Notes under the pieces: generated by a model
Told to the model about the DNA's origin: nothing
Database searches by the model: none
Seen by the model: the letters and a program-made list of their open reading frames with translations, nothing else
Made by a program: the position numbers and the translations under genes
Source of the DNA: Chlorops oryzae
Taxonomy: Eukaryota > Arthropoda > Insecta > Diptera > Chloropidae
Reading direction: 5' to 3'
NCBI GenBank assembly: GCA_020466095.1
Contig: CM035809.1
Span: 23,807,942 to 23,871,941 of the forward strand
DNA: 64,000 bases
Part shown: piece after piece, positions 37,769-50,035 of the stretch
How positions within the stretch are numbered: the stretch's first letter is position 1
How the letters are laid out: each line of letters opens with the position of its first letter

Positions 37769-39430
37769 TTATGCGCTTAGAACACTCTCTCCCCGCCCAC
37801 TTGGATCCCACGCCCGAGAATGATAGAACGTCGTTTGTTGCCTCTCTTTCGACTACCCCAATAAATGTGAGTGTAAGAGAGATACTCCAAAACAAACCTA
37901 TTTGTAGAAACTTTGGAGGTCATTTTGAGGGCCTTCATCAAAATATTCAACAAAAAAAATTCAGATTTTGGATTAGCTTTCATTTTATCATAACAGAATC
38001 TCGTATTGGGGATGCCTTTTATATAGATCCGATCAACTCAATTCTTGAACTTGTTTTCACTTGTGCCTCCTCCAATCTTTAGTGAGTTTCATCAAGATAT
38101 CTCAAATCCTTCGATAAGGCAACCGAACGCAGAGACTAAGAGAAAGACAGAGAAACAACTGAACCGATACACGGACGGTTATGGTTAAAAGGACTGATCC
38201 TCTGAAAAAAGCTCATCTTTTCTCTACACGTTTTCTTTTTTTTTAGTAATTCTGACCGTAATATACTCTCAACACAAAGCCTGTCGAATACAAAGAAGAG
38301 TCACTCACTGAAAGGATATGAAAACGTTGAAATTTCCAAGGACATCTTAAGTAATAAGAAGGATAAATTTAATAAAAAAAATAATAATAAGTAATAATTA
38401 CAATGAATCCATTCCCCCATTTTAGTCTCAAAGATTATCCTCCAACGCCCTCCCCCCCATCACCTTATCGACTACTCAACACATTAAATTTCGTTAATAA
38501 CCTCGTTTTCCTTTAATCATTGTTAGCCCAATTTTCCAAGTCAATTTTTATTTATTTAGCTCAAGGCAATACACCAAATTGATTGGGAATTATTTTTCGA
38601 CCAAAACATAAAGAAGGAAGAGAAATGTCATCAAGTCCTTGAACCATATGAAATGTCCTTGTGAGGAAATTAAATAAATTTCAAATCATGACAGCTAACA
38701 AAGCCAGTGTATGAGGCCTAACGAGGAAAGTAATAGTTGAGTACGTGCGTGACTCAATTGCGGAAAATTTCCAAAACAAACAAAAAAAAAACATGGAAAA
38801 AAGGAAAATAATTTGTTCCTTTCTTTTTTGTTGTCGCTTTCCTTTAAGGCAGTAAAATTCGTAAATTCATGAGCGAAAGCGGCGTATTGGATATTAATAT
38901 TTAATGAGCGAAACTTGAAATGTCCTAAAAACCTACAAATTTATAACTTACATATCTTTTAATGTATGTATATAATACATACATGTATGTGTGAAGGTCT
39001 TTTATTTGTTAGAAGGACAACGACGTTCTAAGCATTTAGGCCAATGTGCTTACACAAATACCGCCAGGACGAGCAAGGATTTATTCATGCTTTTATCATT
39101 TGTAGTCACAGCCATGGTTTTAGTGCCCTAAATCCAAAAAAAAAAAAATTGTTTTATGGCGATACAGATTTCTGCCTTACGCCTAATACTTTCCAATTAA
39201 CCTTGCTACACAGAAAAGGCACCAAATGGGAAAATTTCCGTTTATCTTTTTTCATTTCTTCATTGCTTTAGGTAAATGCATTTAGCTTATTTAAAATATT
39301 ATAGGAATTAAGTTAATTGAATCAAGCAAGGGCATTTTTGTTTTGGTCACAGTTTACCTTCTTAGATAGTTTAGAAATTATCCATCCATCGACCTTTACC
39401 AATAAAATGAAGCCTATTTGATTTTTAATA
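37769..39430. other. Unique DNA, possible old repeat at 37.77-38.28 kb
   Basis: The stretch 37771-38280 is GC-richer, with AGTTTCATCAAGATATCTCA at about 38084 and ACACGGACGG at about 38170. I recall similar phrases from non-coding parts of fly interspersed repeats, but that is memory only. A 103-codon frame (37771-38082) crosses it without a domain. The remainder, including a TACATACATGTATG run near 38970, shows no gene. Confidence 0.35.
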
Positions 39431-39434
39431 TAGA

Positions 39435-40735
39435 CGGGAAGAAGATAATGAATGAATAAGAAAATGAAGGAGGAGAAAATAAATAATGAAAAAGTGAAAA
39501 TTAACGGAGTAGAAAGGAAGAAGAGAAGAAGGGAAGAATGAAAGAAGACGAGAATGGAAGAAGAGAAGAAGACAAGAATGGAGGAAGAGATGAATGGAAG
39601 AAAACAAGAATGGAAGAAGACGAGAATGGAAGAAGAGAAGAATGGAAGAAGAGAAGAATTGAAATAGAAACGAATGGAAAAAGGAAGAATGGAAGAAGAA
39701 ACGAATGGAGGAAAACAAGAATGGAAGAAGACAAGAATGGAAGAAGAGAAGAATGGAAGAAGATAAGAAGAGAAGAATGGAAGAAAACAAGAATGGAAGA
39801 AGACGAGAATGGAAGAAGAGAAGAATGGAAGAAAAGAAGAATTGAAATAGAAACGAATGGAAAAAGGAAGAATGGAAGAAGAAAAGAATGGAAGAAGACA
39901 AGAATGGAAGCAGAGAAAAATGGAAGAGAAGAATGGAAAAAGAAACGAGTGGAAAAATAGAAGAATGGAAAAATAAAAAAATTTAAGAATTTAAGAATTG
40001 AAGACTAGAAGAATGGAAGAATGGAAAAGTAGAAGAATGGAAGAATAGAATAATGGAATAAGAAAATACAGGACGAAGATGGAAAAATGGAACAGAAGAA
40101 GAATGGAAAAAGAATGGAAGAAGACAAGAATAGAAGAAGACAAGAATGGAGCAAGACAAGAATGGAGCAAGACAAGAATGGAGCAAGACAAGAATGGAAG
40201 AAGACGAGAATGGAAGAAGTGAAGAATGGAAGAAGAGAAGAATGGAAGAATGGAAGAAGAGAAAAATGGAAGAGAAGAATGGAAAAAGAAACGAATGGAA
40301 TAATAGAAGAATTGAAAAATTGAAGAATGGAAAAATAAAAGAGTTGAAGAATATAAGAATTGAAGAATAGAAGAATGGAAGAGTAGAAGAATGGAAGAAT
40401 AGAATAATGGAAGAAGAAAATAAAGGACGAAGAAGAGAAAGAAATAAGATAAAAGAAAAGATAAAGAAAAGAAAGCAAGATGAAAGAGAGAAAGACCAGA
40501 AAGACTAGAAAGAAGAAAGTAAAAAGAAATAAAGAACAAAAGTGAATAAAAAGAAAGAAGATGAAAGTAAAAATAGAAGAACAGAAAAAGAAGAAAAGGA
40601 AGCAGAAAGACAGGAGACGAGAAGAATAGGAAAAAAGACAAAGGAAGAAAAGAGAACGGAAAAAAGAAAAGAAAAAGGGAAGGCAAAAGAAAAATAGATG
40701 AAGATAAATAAAAGAAAAGGAAAAAAACATTCAAC
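39435..40735. repeat. Homopurine GAATGGAAGAA minisatellite
   Basis: For about 1.3 kb the plus strand is nearly pure purine, built on GAATGGAAGAAGA and ACAAGAATGGA units about 15 bp long. Larger blocks are repeated, for example GGAAGAAGACGAGAATGGAA and GAATTGAAATAGAAACGAAT at about 39656 and 39840. The second half is less regular. All long frames here (for example 247 and 241 codons on minus, S/F/L-rich) are artefacts. Confidence 0.9.
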
Positions 40736-41955
40736 CTTTTTCAAAAGACCCCTGAAGAAATTGTCTGCAGAATCGCCATTTTGTTTTTTTTTTTTATAAA
40801 CAAAATTTAATGGACTTCAAGAATTTAATAAGAAGATGTAAAAATTTTAAAATGATTCAATTATTTTATGACCTTCAAAAAAATTCATAAAAATTACTTA
40901 ATTTTCTTCACTGCTCTGAAGTAGGCGCTCTCCTTAAAGGCTACACACCATATATCCACATCGCGATTCATTTAAAAGTTGACAATGAAAGGGTTAAGAG
41001 AGTAAATGTTTTATGAAAAATGTTCAAATCGCGTTTTGGCGGTCAGACGGCTAATCGCTGCAGAGAATTATGCACACATTTCATTAGATAACAGCAATGA
41101 CACCGATTCTCCCACTATGGACAATGAAAAGTCAAGACCGAACGAACACCACCCACACACTTTGTACTTAATTTTAATAAATTTTTTATTTTTTGTATTT
41201 TTTTTATTTTTTTTTTATTTTCCCCTTTTTTGTGTTGCTGTTCATTGTCTTTTTTCGGCTCTTTAAGGTTTTTCAAATATTTAAGGTTGCCAAATAAGGC
41301 AACAAATAAAAAAAAAAAATTGTTTAAATAAAAAAAAAATACAATCGGTACTTTGCGCTGTTTCACATGGCTTTATGAAATTCGTATTTTACTCCATATT
41401 GTTTGAGCTAATTAGAATGAAACATTGAACTTTATTTAAACAATTATCGCAGTGACGTTGACGCCAGACCATCGACTGCGACGAGTTCCACTGCGACTTC
41501 GACTGCGACAGCGACTTCGACTGCGACGCTGGCTGAGACTTTTCGCTATTTCCGATGATCTAATAGTTTCTCCTTGAAAGTTCATTGGAACTTTTGTTTG
41601 AACGGCCTTGGCCCATGGTTGAATGAACAAAATACACTAAAAAGTTTTCTTAATAACGGTCAAAAAATATGCTTCGCTTTGACGTGTGGATATTTTGGCA
41701 GCGGATTTGGCAAACTTAAAATCAATAAAGTTTTCGGATTAGAATAAAGAATGTGAAGGGGAGTGAGTTGTTTTTCGAGAACAAAATCGCACAAGGATGG
41801 AAAGAACGCAATTGAAAGCGGCTAAGAATCATGTTATCCACTTTTGATTCGATTTTTTCCTAATAAACTAGAACAAAAATATATTTAGCTGTTAGCAAAT
41901 TTTCAGAACAGAACGAGATTTGAATGAGAAATAAATTCCAATTGTAAATTCCAAT
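40736..41955. other. Unique DNA, no gene recognised
   Basis: AT-rich unique DNA contains a GACTGCGAC/GACTTC repeat at about 41455-41535. That repeat makes a minus-strand 64-codon frame with an RS-rich run (RRSRSRCRSRSRSGTRRSR), which comes from the hexamer-like repeat and does not by itself show a gene. Confidence 0.4.
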
Positions 41956-41959
41956 TCTG

Positions 41960-44900
41960 CTGTATTTTTCTTCTTATTCAATTCCCTTTTTCTCTTCTTA
42001 TCCGACTTTTTAATTTTTTCTACTTTTCTCCTTCTCTTCTCCATTTTTCATTTTCTTCTCCCCTTTTCCTTTTCCTTTTCCTTCTCTCCTTCTCTCTTCT
42101 CTCTCTTCTCTCTTCTTCTCTTCTCCTTCTCTCTTCTTCTCTCTTCTCCCTTCTTCTCCTCTTCTCTCTCTTCTTCTTCTTCTCCTCTTCTTCTTCCTTC
42201 TCTCCTTCTCTTCTTCTCTTCTCTTCTTCTTCTCTTCTTCCTCTTCTTCTCTTCTTCTCTTACTTCTCTTCTCTTCTTCTCTCTTCTCTCTCCTCTTCTC
42301 TCTTCTTCCTCTTACTTCTCTTCTTCTCTTCTTCTCTCTCTTCTCTCTTCTCTCTTCTTTCTCTTACTTCTCTTCTTCTCTTCTCTCCTCTTCTTTCTCT
42401 TTTCTCTTCTTCTCTTCTCTTCTTCTTCTTCTTCTTCTCTCTTCTCTCTTCTTCTTTTCTTCTCTCTCTTTCTCTCTCTTCTCTTCTTCTCCTTCTCTCT
42501 TCTTCCTCTCTTTTCTCTTCTTCTCTTCTTTCTTCTCTCTTCTTCCTCTTCTCTTCTTCTCTCTTCTTCTCTCTCTTCTTCTCTCTTCTCTCTTCTCTCT
42601 TCTCTCTTCTCTCTTCTCTTCTCTCTCTCTCTTCCTTCTTCTCTTCTCTCTCTCTCTCCTTCTTCCTCTTCTTCTTCTCTTCTTCTCTCTTCTTCTCTTC
42701 TCTCTTCCTCTTCTTCTCTCTCTCTTCTTCTCTTCTTCCTCTCTTTTCTCTCTCTCTTCTTCTCTCTTCTTCTTCTCTTCTTCTCTCTTCTCTCTTCTCT
42801 CTTCTTCTCTCTTCTCTTCTTCTCTTCTTCTCTTCTTTCTCTTCTTTCTCTCTCTTCTCTTCTTCTCTTCTTCTCTTCTTCTCTCTTCTTCTCTCTTCTC
42901 TTCTTCTCTTCTTCTCTTCTCTCTTCTTCTTCTCTTCTTCTCTTCTTCTCTTCTCTTCTCTTCTTCTCTTCTTCTCTTCTTCTTCTCTTCTTCTCTTCTT
43001 CTCTTCTTCTCTTCTTCTCTTCTTCTCTCTTCTTCTCTTCTTCTCTTCTTCTCTCTCTTCTTCTTCTTTCTCTTCTCTTTTCTCTTCTTCTCTTCTTCTC
43101 TTTCTTCTCTTCTTCTCTTCTTCTCTTCTTCTCTTTCTTCTTCTTCTTCTCTTCTTCTCTTCTTCTCTTCTCTCTTCTTCTCTTCTTCTCTTCTTACTTC
43201 TCTTACTCTCTTACTCTCTTACTCTCTTTACTCTCTTACTCTCTTACTCTCTTACTCTCTTACTCTCTTACTCTCTTACTCTCTTACTCTCTTACTCTCT
43301 TTCTTACTCTCTTACTCTCTTTCTTTACTCTCTTACTCTCTTACTCTCTTACTCTCTTACTCTCTTACTCTCTTACTCTCTTCATCTCTCTTACTCTCTT
43401 CTCTCTTCCTCTCTTCTTTCTCTTCTCTCTCTTCCTTCTTCTCTCTTCCTCTTCTTCCTCTCTTCCTCTCTTCCTCTCTTCCTCTCTTCCTCTCTTCCTC
43501 TTTCTTCTCTTCTTCTCTCTTCTCTCTCTTCCTCTTCTTCTCTCTCTTCTCTCTTCCTCTCTTCCTCTCTTCCTTCTCTTCTCTCTCTTCCTTCTCTTTC
43601 CTCTCTTCCTCTCTTCCTCTCTTCCTCTCTTCCTCTCTTCTCTCTCTCTCTCTTCTCTCTTCTCTCTCTTCTCTCTTCTCTTCTCTCTTCTCTCTTCTCT
43701 CTCTCTCTTCTCTCTTCTCTTCTCTCTTTCTCTCTCCTTCTCTTCTCTCTCTCTCTTCTCTTCTCCTCTCTTCTCCTCTCTCTCTTCCTCTCTTCTCTTC
43801 TTCCTCTCTTCTCCTTCTTCTCTTCTCTTCTCTCTTCCTCTTCTCTCTTCCTCTCTTCTTCTCTCTTCTCTCTCTCTCTTCCTCTCTTCCTCTCTTCTTC
43901 TCTCTCTTCCTCTCTTCTTCCTCTCTTCCTCTCTTCTTCCTCTCTTCCTCTCTTCCTCTCTTCTTCCTCTCTTCCTCTCTTCTTCCTCTCTTCCTCTCTT
44001 CCTCTCTTCTTCCTCTCTTCCTCTCTTCCTCTCTTCTTCCTCTCTTCCTCTCTTCTCTCCTCTCTTCTTCCTCTTCTTCCTCTCTTCTTCCTCTCTTCCT
44101 CTCTTCTTCCTCTCTTCCTCTCTTCTTCCTCTCTTCCTCTCTTCTTCCTCTCTTCCTCTCTTCTTCCTCTCTTCCTCTCTTCTTCCTCTCTTCCTCTCTT
44201 CTTCCTCTCTTCCTCTCTTCTTCCTCTCTTCTCTTCTCTTCTTCCTCTCTTCCTCTCTTCTTCCTCTTCTTCCTCTCTCTTCTTCCTTCTTCTCTCCTCT
44301 CTTCTTCTCTTTCTCCTTCTCTCTTCTCTCCTCTCTACTTCCTCTCCTCTCTCTTCCTTCTTCCTTCTCTTCTCTTCCTCTCTTCTCTCTTCTCTTCTTC
44401 CTCTCTCTTCTCTCTTTCCTCTCTTCTTCCTCTCTTCTTCCTCTCTTCCTCTCTTCTTCCTCTCTTCCTCTCTTCTTCCTCTCTTCCTCTCTTCTTCCTC
44501 TCTTCCTCTCTTCTCTTCTCTTCTCCTCTCTACTTCCTCTCCTCTCTACTTCCTCTCCTCTCTACTTCCTCTCCTCTCTTCTTCCTCTCTTCTCTTCTCT
44601 TCTCCTCTCTACTTCCTTTCCTCTCTTCTTCCTCTCTTCTCTTCTCCTCTCTACTTCCTCTCCTCTCTTCTTCCTCTCTTCTCTTCTCCTCTTCTTCTCT
44701 TCTTCCTCTCTTCTCTTCTCCTCTTCTTCTCTTCTCCTCTTCTTCTCTTCTTCCTCTCTTCTCTTCTCCTCTTCTCCTCTTCTTCTCTTTTTCCTCCCTT
44801 CTCTTTGTCTTCTCTTTTTCCTCCCTTCTCTTTGTCTTCTCTTTTTCCTCCCTTCTTTTTGTCTTCTCTTTTTCCTCCCTTCTCTTTGTCTTCTCTTTTT

Positions 44901-44990
44901 CCTCCCTTCTCTTTTTCTTCTCTTCTCTTCTCCCTCTCTTGTGTTCTCTTCCAACGCTCTCTTCATCTTTTGACTTCTTCCTTTCTTCCC
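41960..44990. repeat. About 3 kb polypyrimidine (CT) tract
   Basis: From about 42040 the plus strand is almost only C and T. Sub-blocks have different units: irregular CTTCTCTT to 43185; ACTCTCTT 8-mers at 43190-43385; CTTCCTCT 8-mers and a longer CTTCCTCTCTTCTTCCTCT unit at about 43890-44230; TCCTCTCTACTTCCTC at about 44520-44660; and a 27-bp TTCTCTTTTTCCTCCC unit at about 44785-44920. The 27-bp period is nine codons, so one frame repeats SSLFPPFSL; this is not evidence of a protein. Confidence 0.95.
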
Positions 44991-46605
44991 TTCTATGTTT
45001 TTAATCAGGTGTAACTTTCTAAGCGCCCCTTTAAACTAATGTTAGGGTTCGATCTTTTTGGAATAATTCTCCATTTCTTTCTTGCAATCACATCTAAAGT
45101 CTACCGCAGCGTCCCGTCTATGCCATATAATTATAAGTATTTAAAAAAAATTTCCCAGCGGGCTGCACCGGGGGATCGAGGCGAATCAACATATTAAAGT
45201 TCTAAAATAATGCACAAATATAATTGAGAAATTATCTTTAAAGAGAGGGAAAAAAAACTCTAATTACACAGCAGGAATGTATTTTTCATTCCAAAAGTAA
45301 TTTGAATCATCACATTGCGGAAATCTCAAATAATTGCACAGAGGAAAACAGAAGGAAACTAAAAATCATCAGAAAACAAATGTCGCATCATGAGATCGAC
45401 CAACAACAAAACACTGAACTTTAAATTTGAGCTTTAAACTCAAAATCACACCGATATATCTCAAAGTCTATACGAGAGACTGTCAAGTGAACTGGCTTAA
45501 GGTTCCAAACGTGTCAAACTTTGCACAGAAAAATAAAAAAAACATTTTTTAAATTGTTTTTCTCAAATAAATTAAATGAATGCAAAAAAAAAAGAGAAGA
45601 AAAAAATACAAAGTTCAATGAAAATCGAATGAATGCATTTCTCGAAAGCTCCACTTTTATGACTTAAGCGCGGTGATTTTTCGAATTTGCGAAAATTCGT
45701 TCATTGGAAATTTTATCGCAAAGTTCATAATTCATTTATTTCCTCATGCGAAAAAATGAAAATATTTTTTTTTTTTTTTTTGTTGTTTTTGTTGCGATAA
45801 AAACTAAACAATCGAAAAGTCAACTGTATGAAAAATAGTGAGAGAGACAACCTTAGATAGCAAGAGAATAATGTCATAAAATTGTGATTGTAATGACAAC
45901 TCAAGGTACAAACAATTTCACTTCATTAATGAAATGAAATGATAAAATTCAATAAGCAGAGAAATTGAAGGAGAAAATTTGATTAATCGCACACACACAC
46001 ACATCGAAGTGAACCGGAAAAAGAGGGAGAGAGCGAGAGTGAGAGAGAGTGGGAGCGAGAAAGTATACCGAGGGTCAAACAAAACGAAAGCGCTTTGAGG
46101 TTGAAAGAAAGTCGATTACATTGTATACTGCGTTTCTACTTTTTCCTGAGAAAGACCTTTGAAAATCGTAATGTGCTTCAAATTTTTTTTTTTTATTAAC
46201 CCTTTACTGTTGGTATATTTCATATGTGGACTGAGGTATATAATTTTATTTAGTTTTTCATCAAAAAGTGCTTATGTTTCTGCTTCTTTTTTCTTGATTG
46301 AAACTGTAAATGTGATTAAGGGTTTAAGAAAAATCTTGCTTTCTAACGAAAATTCACAAATTTGAGTACCCGAAAGAACGCAGTGTTGCATCCATTTGCG
46401 CAGGGTTGCATCGGCCATTGATGGCCCGGTACTTATAATGTTTATCAAAAGTAATTTTCTCTTCATACCTATTTAATCGATCGTTTTTGAATCGATTTTT
46501 TAAAGAACAGTGTTGCATTTTGCTGTACAAAGTTGCATCAATTGCTGACGATTCTTTGAATTCGATCGTTTTGGACCTAATTTTAAGAATATTCGTTCTA
46601 AATTA
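44991..46605. other. Unique DNA, no gene recognised
   Basis: This is unique AT-rich DNA. A GA-rich run lies at 46020-46060. Near 46380-46420 and 46508-46545 a CAGTGTTGCAT ... GTTGCATC arrangement occurs twice, a small diverged direct repeat just before the CGATA array. A TTAACCCTTTACTG sequence at about 46197 resembles a piggyBac-like end without a clear partner. Confidence 0.45.
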
Positions 46606-46609
46606 TAGC

Positions 46610-47040
46610 TAATCGATACGTTCGAAATTATAAAATCGATACTTTCGAAATTATAAAATCGATAATTTCGAAATATAAAATCGATACTTTCTTATAAAAT
46701 CGATACTTGCGAAATTATAAAATCGATACTTTCGAAATTATAAAATCGATACTTTCGAAATTATAAAATCGATACTTTCGAAAATATAAAATCGATACTT
46801 TCGAAATTATAAAATCGATTACTTTCGAAATGATAAAATCGATACTTTCGAAATTACAAAATCGATACTTTCGAAATTACAAAATCGATACTTTCGAAAT
46901 TAAAAAATCGATACTTTCGAAATCATAAAATCGATACTTTCGAAATTATAGAATCGATACTTTCGAAATTATAAAATCGATAATTTCGAAATTATAAAAT
47001 CGATACTTTCGAAATTATAAAATCGATACTTTCGATATTT
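46610..47040. repeat. 23-bp minisatellite with 19 ATCGAT sites
   Basis: The unit is about AAAATCGATACTTTCGAAAT plus TAT. I count 19 ATCGAT sites, mostly 23 bp apart, with a few 19-24 bp spacings from small indels. Most copies also carry TTCGAA. The array ends at TTTCGATATTTC. In Drosophila, CGATA clusters bind BEAF-32 and TATCGATA binds DREF (established); binding here is only an inference, since most sites read AATCGATA. Confidence 0.9.
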
Positions 47041-47920
47041 CATCCCACCTTTCAATATCGTACTTTCAATTTAATGATCTTTGTTAAATTATAATCGATA
47101 CTGATAATATCGATTCCATTTTCCACATTTATTCCATCCCTACTTCAATTCCTATTTCCATAACCTAAACTACCTAAGTTATAAATCTCTTTGAATATGA
47201 CTAAATGTCAGGTTCTTGTAGGCACTAAAAAAAACTTTGAATCGGCTAAATTCCTATGTTCCTTTAAACTTTCGCTCTCTCTCTATGAATCCTACTTCAT
47301 TACTCCCCTTTTAAACGCTTAAAACACCAGTTTTTGACACCTCCTCCTCCATAATTGTATTTCCCATGCATCGGCCTCATGCGATAAAATTAAGCATTAG
47401 AAATAATATACGATTTCCCCCAAATGAAGTCATTTTTCCGATTATATTCTTTACGTAATAATATTTTGCTTTTTCGCCCTGCCCCCTCCCCCCTTTCTAT
47501 TTTATTCATTTGCATGTCCCATGAGCAATTTTCATTTTCAATGAAATATTTCAAAATGAAATTTTCATAAGCAAAAACCATAATTTTCTCGCTAATCGAG
47601 GCGTAGGCGTTGGCACGCGAGATTCCTAAGGTCGATATACGATTGCGAGTACTTTAATGGGTATGTTTGGTGTTTGAATTGCTTTGAATATTTAGTTCCT
47701 AGATGAGGTAATTCCATTTTTTACTTCCTGGTATCTCTCATTGCGATGAAAATACTTGCATTACGTTGCTGACATTTCATTTTTTTTTTTTTTTTTTTTT
47801 TCTTCTTCGATTTTTAATTGTAATTTTATAGTTGGAATAAATTAAAATGGCCATTACGAATATAAAATATTTCTTAATAGATTTTCGCGTTAAAGAAATA
47901 CATTCTTTAAAATTTTTTTT
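47041..47920. other. Unique DNA, no gene recognised
   Basis: AT-rich unique sequence has C-rich patches near 47480 and a T run of about 22 at 47779. The minus-strand 63-codon frame is unremarkable. Confidence 0.45.
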
Positions 47921-47933
47921 TTTTGACATTTTA

Positions 47934-48029
47934 AAAGCTATCAATGCTCAAGCTGTCAAAATTTTATGTACTTAAGTGTAATGTCATGCTAATTTTGACA
48001 GCTGACTTGACAGCTGAAAATATGACATT
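47934..48029. mobile_element. Short hairpin with TGACAGCTG arms
   Basis: TGACATTTTAAAAGCTATCA at 47934 with CAAGCTGTCAAAATT is matched inverted by AATTTTGACAGCTG and GACAGCTGAAAATATGACA, ending near 48029. The arms are about 40 bp and imperfect. It may be a small MITE or a structured intergenic hairpin; no target duplication was defined. Confidence 0.5.
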
Positions 48030-49730
48030 TGTTTAATTGAAATCGCGGTGATATATAGAAAATTTTATCATTATTAACACTAATAATGCGAGCAGGCGTT
48101 AACTCTTTCGTGGCTAGCTTTTTTTGATTTTGAATGAAATTTGGATTTTTAAAAAATATTTTTTAAGAGATTTATGGTAAGTAACCTAGTAACTCGTTTG
48201 GACATGAAATACTGGAAGCTTTGAATCTTTAGTGCATATAGAAGAAGCAGGCAATTGGGAGGGCCCGGAGAGTCAGTATTAACCAGTAGTTTGGCTCTAA
48301 TTTTCTTTTAGATATTTGAAAATGTTCTTTTCTAAAGCTTCTTTTTATAGAAAAATGTTCGTACACTGAGCGAACTTTACCATGATTTTTTTAAAAGGAC
48401 GCATTGTTATTCACAGTCCTATTGATTTTCGAGCAGAACAAAAATTTCAAAAGAAAAATGGTTGAGTCAACAACATTTTTGGTTGATTTTTTTCTCTGTG
48501 TATGTTTAATTACATTTCTTTACGTTCGCTATAATTCTCATTTACTTTAAAAATATTATATATAAGATATTAATTCATCTTAGAACTTTTTAAGCATTTC
48601 GAAAGCAGTCACACGACAACGGAGTTACAAAATCGGATGAAGTCCATCCGATGGCTATTTTTTGGGGTTATGTTCAGCAGAGGGCTCTGTGGCCATTTGC
48701 TTTGAACGTTAATTAAATTTGTTTTGACAGTTCTTGTTTTATAGGTACCTATTTTAGAAAAAAAAATTTTATTTTAAAAATTATCTTGTCATTTCAATTA
48801 CCACGGGTTAGTTCAAAAATTTAAATTTTAAATCCATTTTTGAAAATTATCATTTCAATTCAACCTGAAATATGGTTGATTCAAAAGTAAAATCTTTATT
48901 TTTTTCAACAAGAAAAATTGTTATAATAAAAATATTCCTTGTTGAAGCCGTTTTGTATGTTTTTCCTTTTGATTTAACCAGTTTTCTGGTTGATTTTTTT
49001 CTCTGTGTAATTCATCTTCCCCCATTAGTGATGAAATTTTTTTCTTAATGCGTTGCCCCATGAACATGTAGAAAATAGCCCGATTTCTTGATTCGTTCCA
49101 CCTGTTGCTTTTAATCAAATTTTCTAGTTATTTTCTTTTCACTCTCCAGTGAATGTTTATCTATTTGATTTATTTTTTTCATCAAAGTATACTTTTGCCT
49201 TTTGATTTAACCAGTTTTCTGGTTGATTTTTTCTCTGTGTAAAAATCCCTTTCAAAAATTTGATTTGGTTCTTGATCAAAGTTCAAACAAAAAATCCTCA
49301 AAATGTTGAAAAAATCTCTCAATCTGACAACACTGCGGAGAATATGTTTTTCGGTGCGCCTTTCAGAGTAATTTAAAATGAAATTATCTAAAAAAAAATA
49401 ATATAAAAATCACAATATCTCTTGAATTAAATCGAGATCTCTTGACAGGAGAGTACAAAGGAGGGTTGTTTTGGGGCTTCAACCTCCCTCCTAAATGTGA
49501 AAAATTACAAAGTGACACGTCAAAAAAGTCCAGATTCATAGGTATTTCCTTTATCTCCTCCCGAATTCATTTTCTGTGTACTCACCTGTCCCTTGACCAA
49601 AAAGGGACATAAATAGATGGAGAATAACTTTCCCCTTTTTAAATATTTTTGAATAAAAATGGATCCACAAAGAATAAGAGGTCATTATCCAGGTTCATAC
49701 AGAACTGGAAACCAATTTTGGCATTCTTCT
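48030..49730. other. Unique DNA with three copies of a transposon-like end
   Basis: GGTTGATTTTTTTCTCTGTG followed by TA occurs at about 48481, 48988 and 49221, always in the same orientation. The last two are preceded by the same TTTGATTTAACCAGTTTTCT, which includes the small hairpin AACCAGTTTTCTGGTT. Read inverted it starts TACACAGAGAAAAA, like the ends of some hAT-type DNA elements, but no inverted partner was found. A TTCAACAAG ... CTTGTTGAA hairpin lies at about 48905-48945. No gene is recognised. Confidence 0.45.
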
Positions 49731-49740
49731 TTTTTACTAA

Positions 49741-49954
49741 CCCTTTAACGTATGAGGGAAAAATTTATCCCCATATAAGTTTTACGATTTTTAGCAATGT
49801 CGTATATAGTAGATAATTCAGTGAAATCTCTCATATGCGGACATTCACGGTGACAAACTTTTATCCCGAATATGAGAGTGACCGCAGTTGAGTTTTTACT
49901 GGATATATCGATTAAATTATGCGGGAATATATTCTTCCCTTATGATTTAAAGGG
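49741..49954. mobile_element. piggyBac-like MITE (TTAA type)
   Basis: The left end CCCTTTAACGTATGAGGGAA at 49741 is matched inverted by TTCCCTTATGATTTAAAGGG ending at 49954, with mismatches. The right flank is TTAA (49955-49958) and the left flank CTAA (49737-49740), one change from TTAA. CCCTTT ends with a TTAA target are typical of piggyBac-like elements. The centre (49819-49901) starts CAGTGAAATCTCTC and ends inverted-like (GAGTTTTTACTG), suggesting a nested pogo-like fragment. Confidence 0.6.
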
Positions 49955-50035
49955 TTAAATAAGTCCGGGACTCGGAGAATTCAATATTTTCCTTTAGGCT
50001 GAGAAAGAGAATTTGGGGGTCTCTTTCCAAAAAAC

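Noticed and set aside
39991..40734. Minus-strand frames of 247 and 241 codons
   Set aside because: They translate the complement of the GAATGGAAGAA minisatellite.
41436..41630. Minus-strand frame with an RS-rich run, like an SR splicing protein
   Set aside because: The RS run comes from a short GACTGC/GACTTC repeat, and the rest of the 64-codon frame has no RNA-binding domain.
44562..45014. Frames with KKRRQREGR and SSLFPPFSL repeats
   Set aside because: The 27-bp and shorter CT repeat units create periodic peptides on both strands; no non-repeat domain is attached.
46159..46365. TTAACCCTTTACTG as a piggyBac-like left end with AAGGGTTTAA near 46318
   Set aside because: The right end does not align past the first bases and lacks a matching TTAA flank.
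46610..47040. CRISPR-like array
   Set aside because: The units are adjacent 23-bp tandem copies without unique spacers, and the sequence is eukaryotic.
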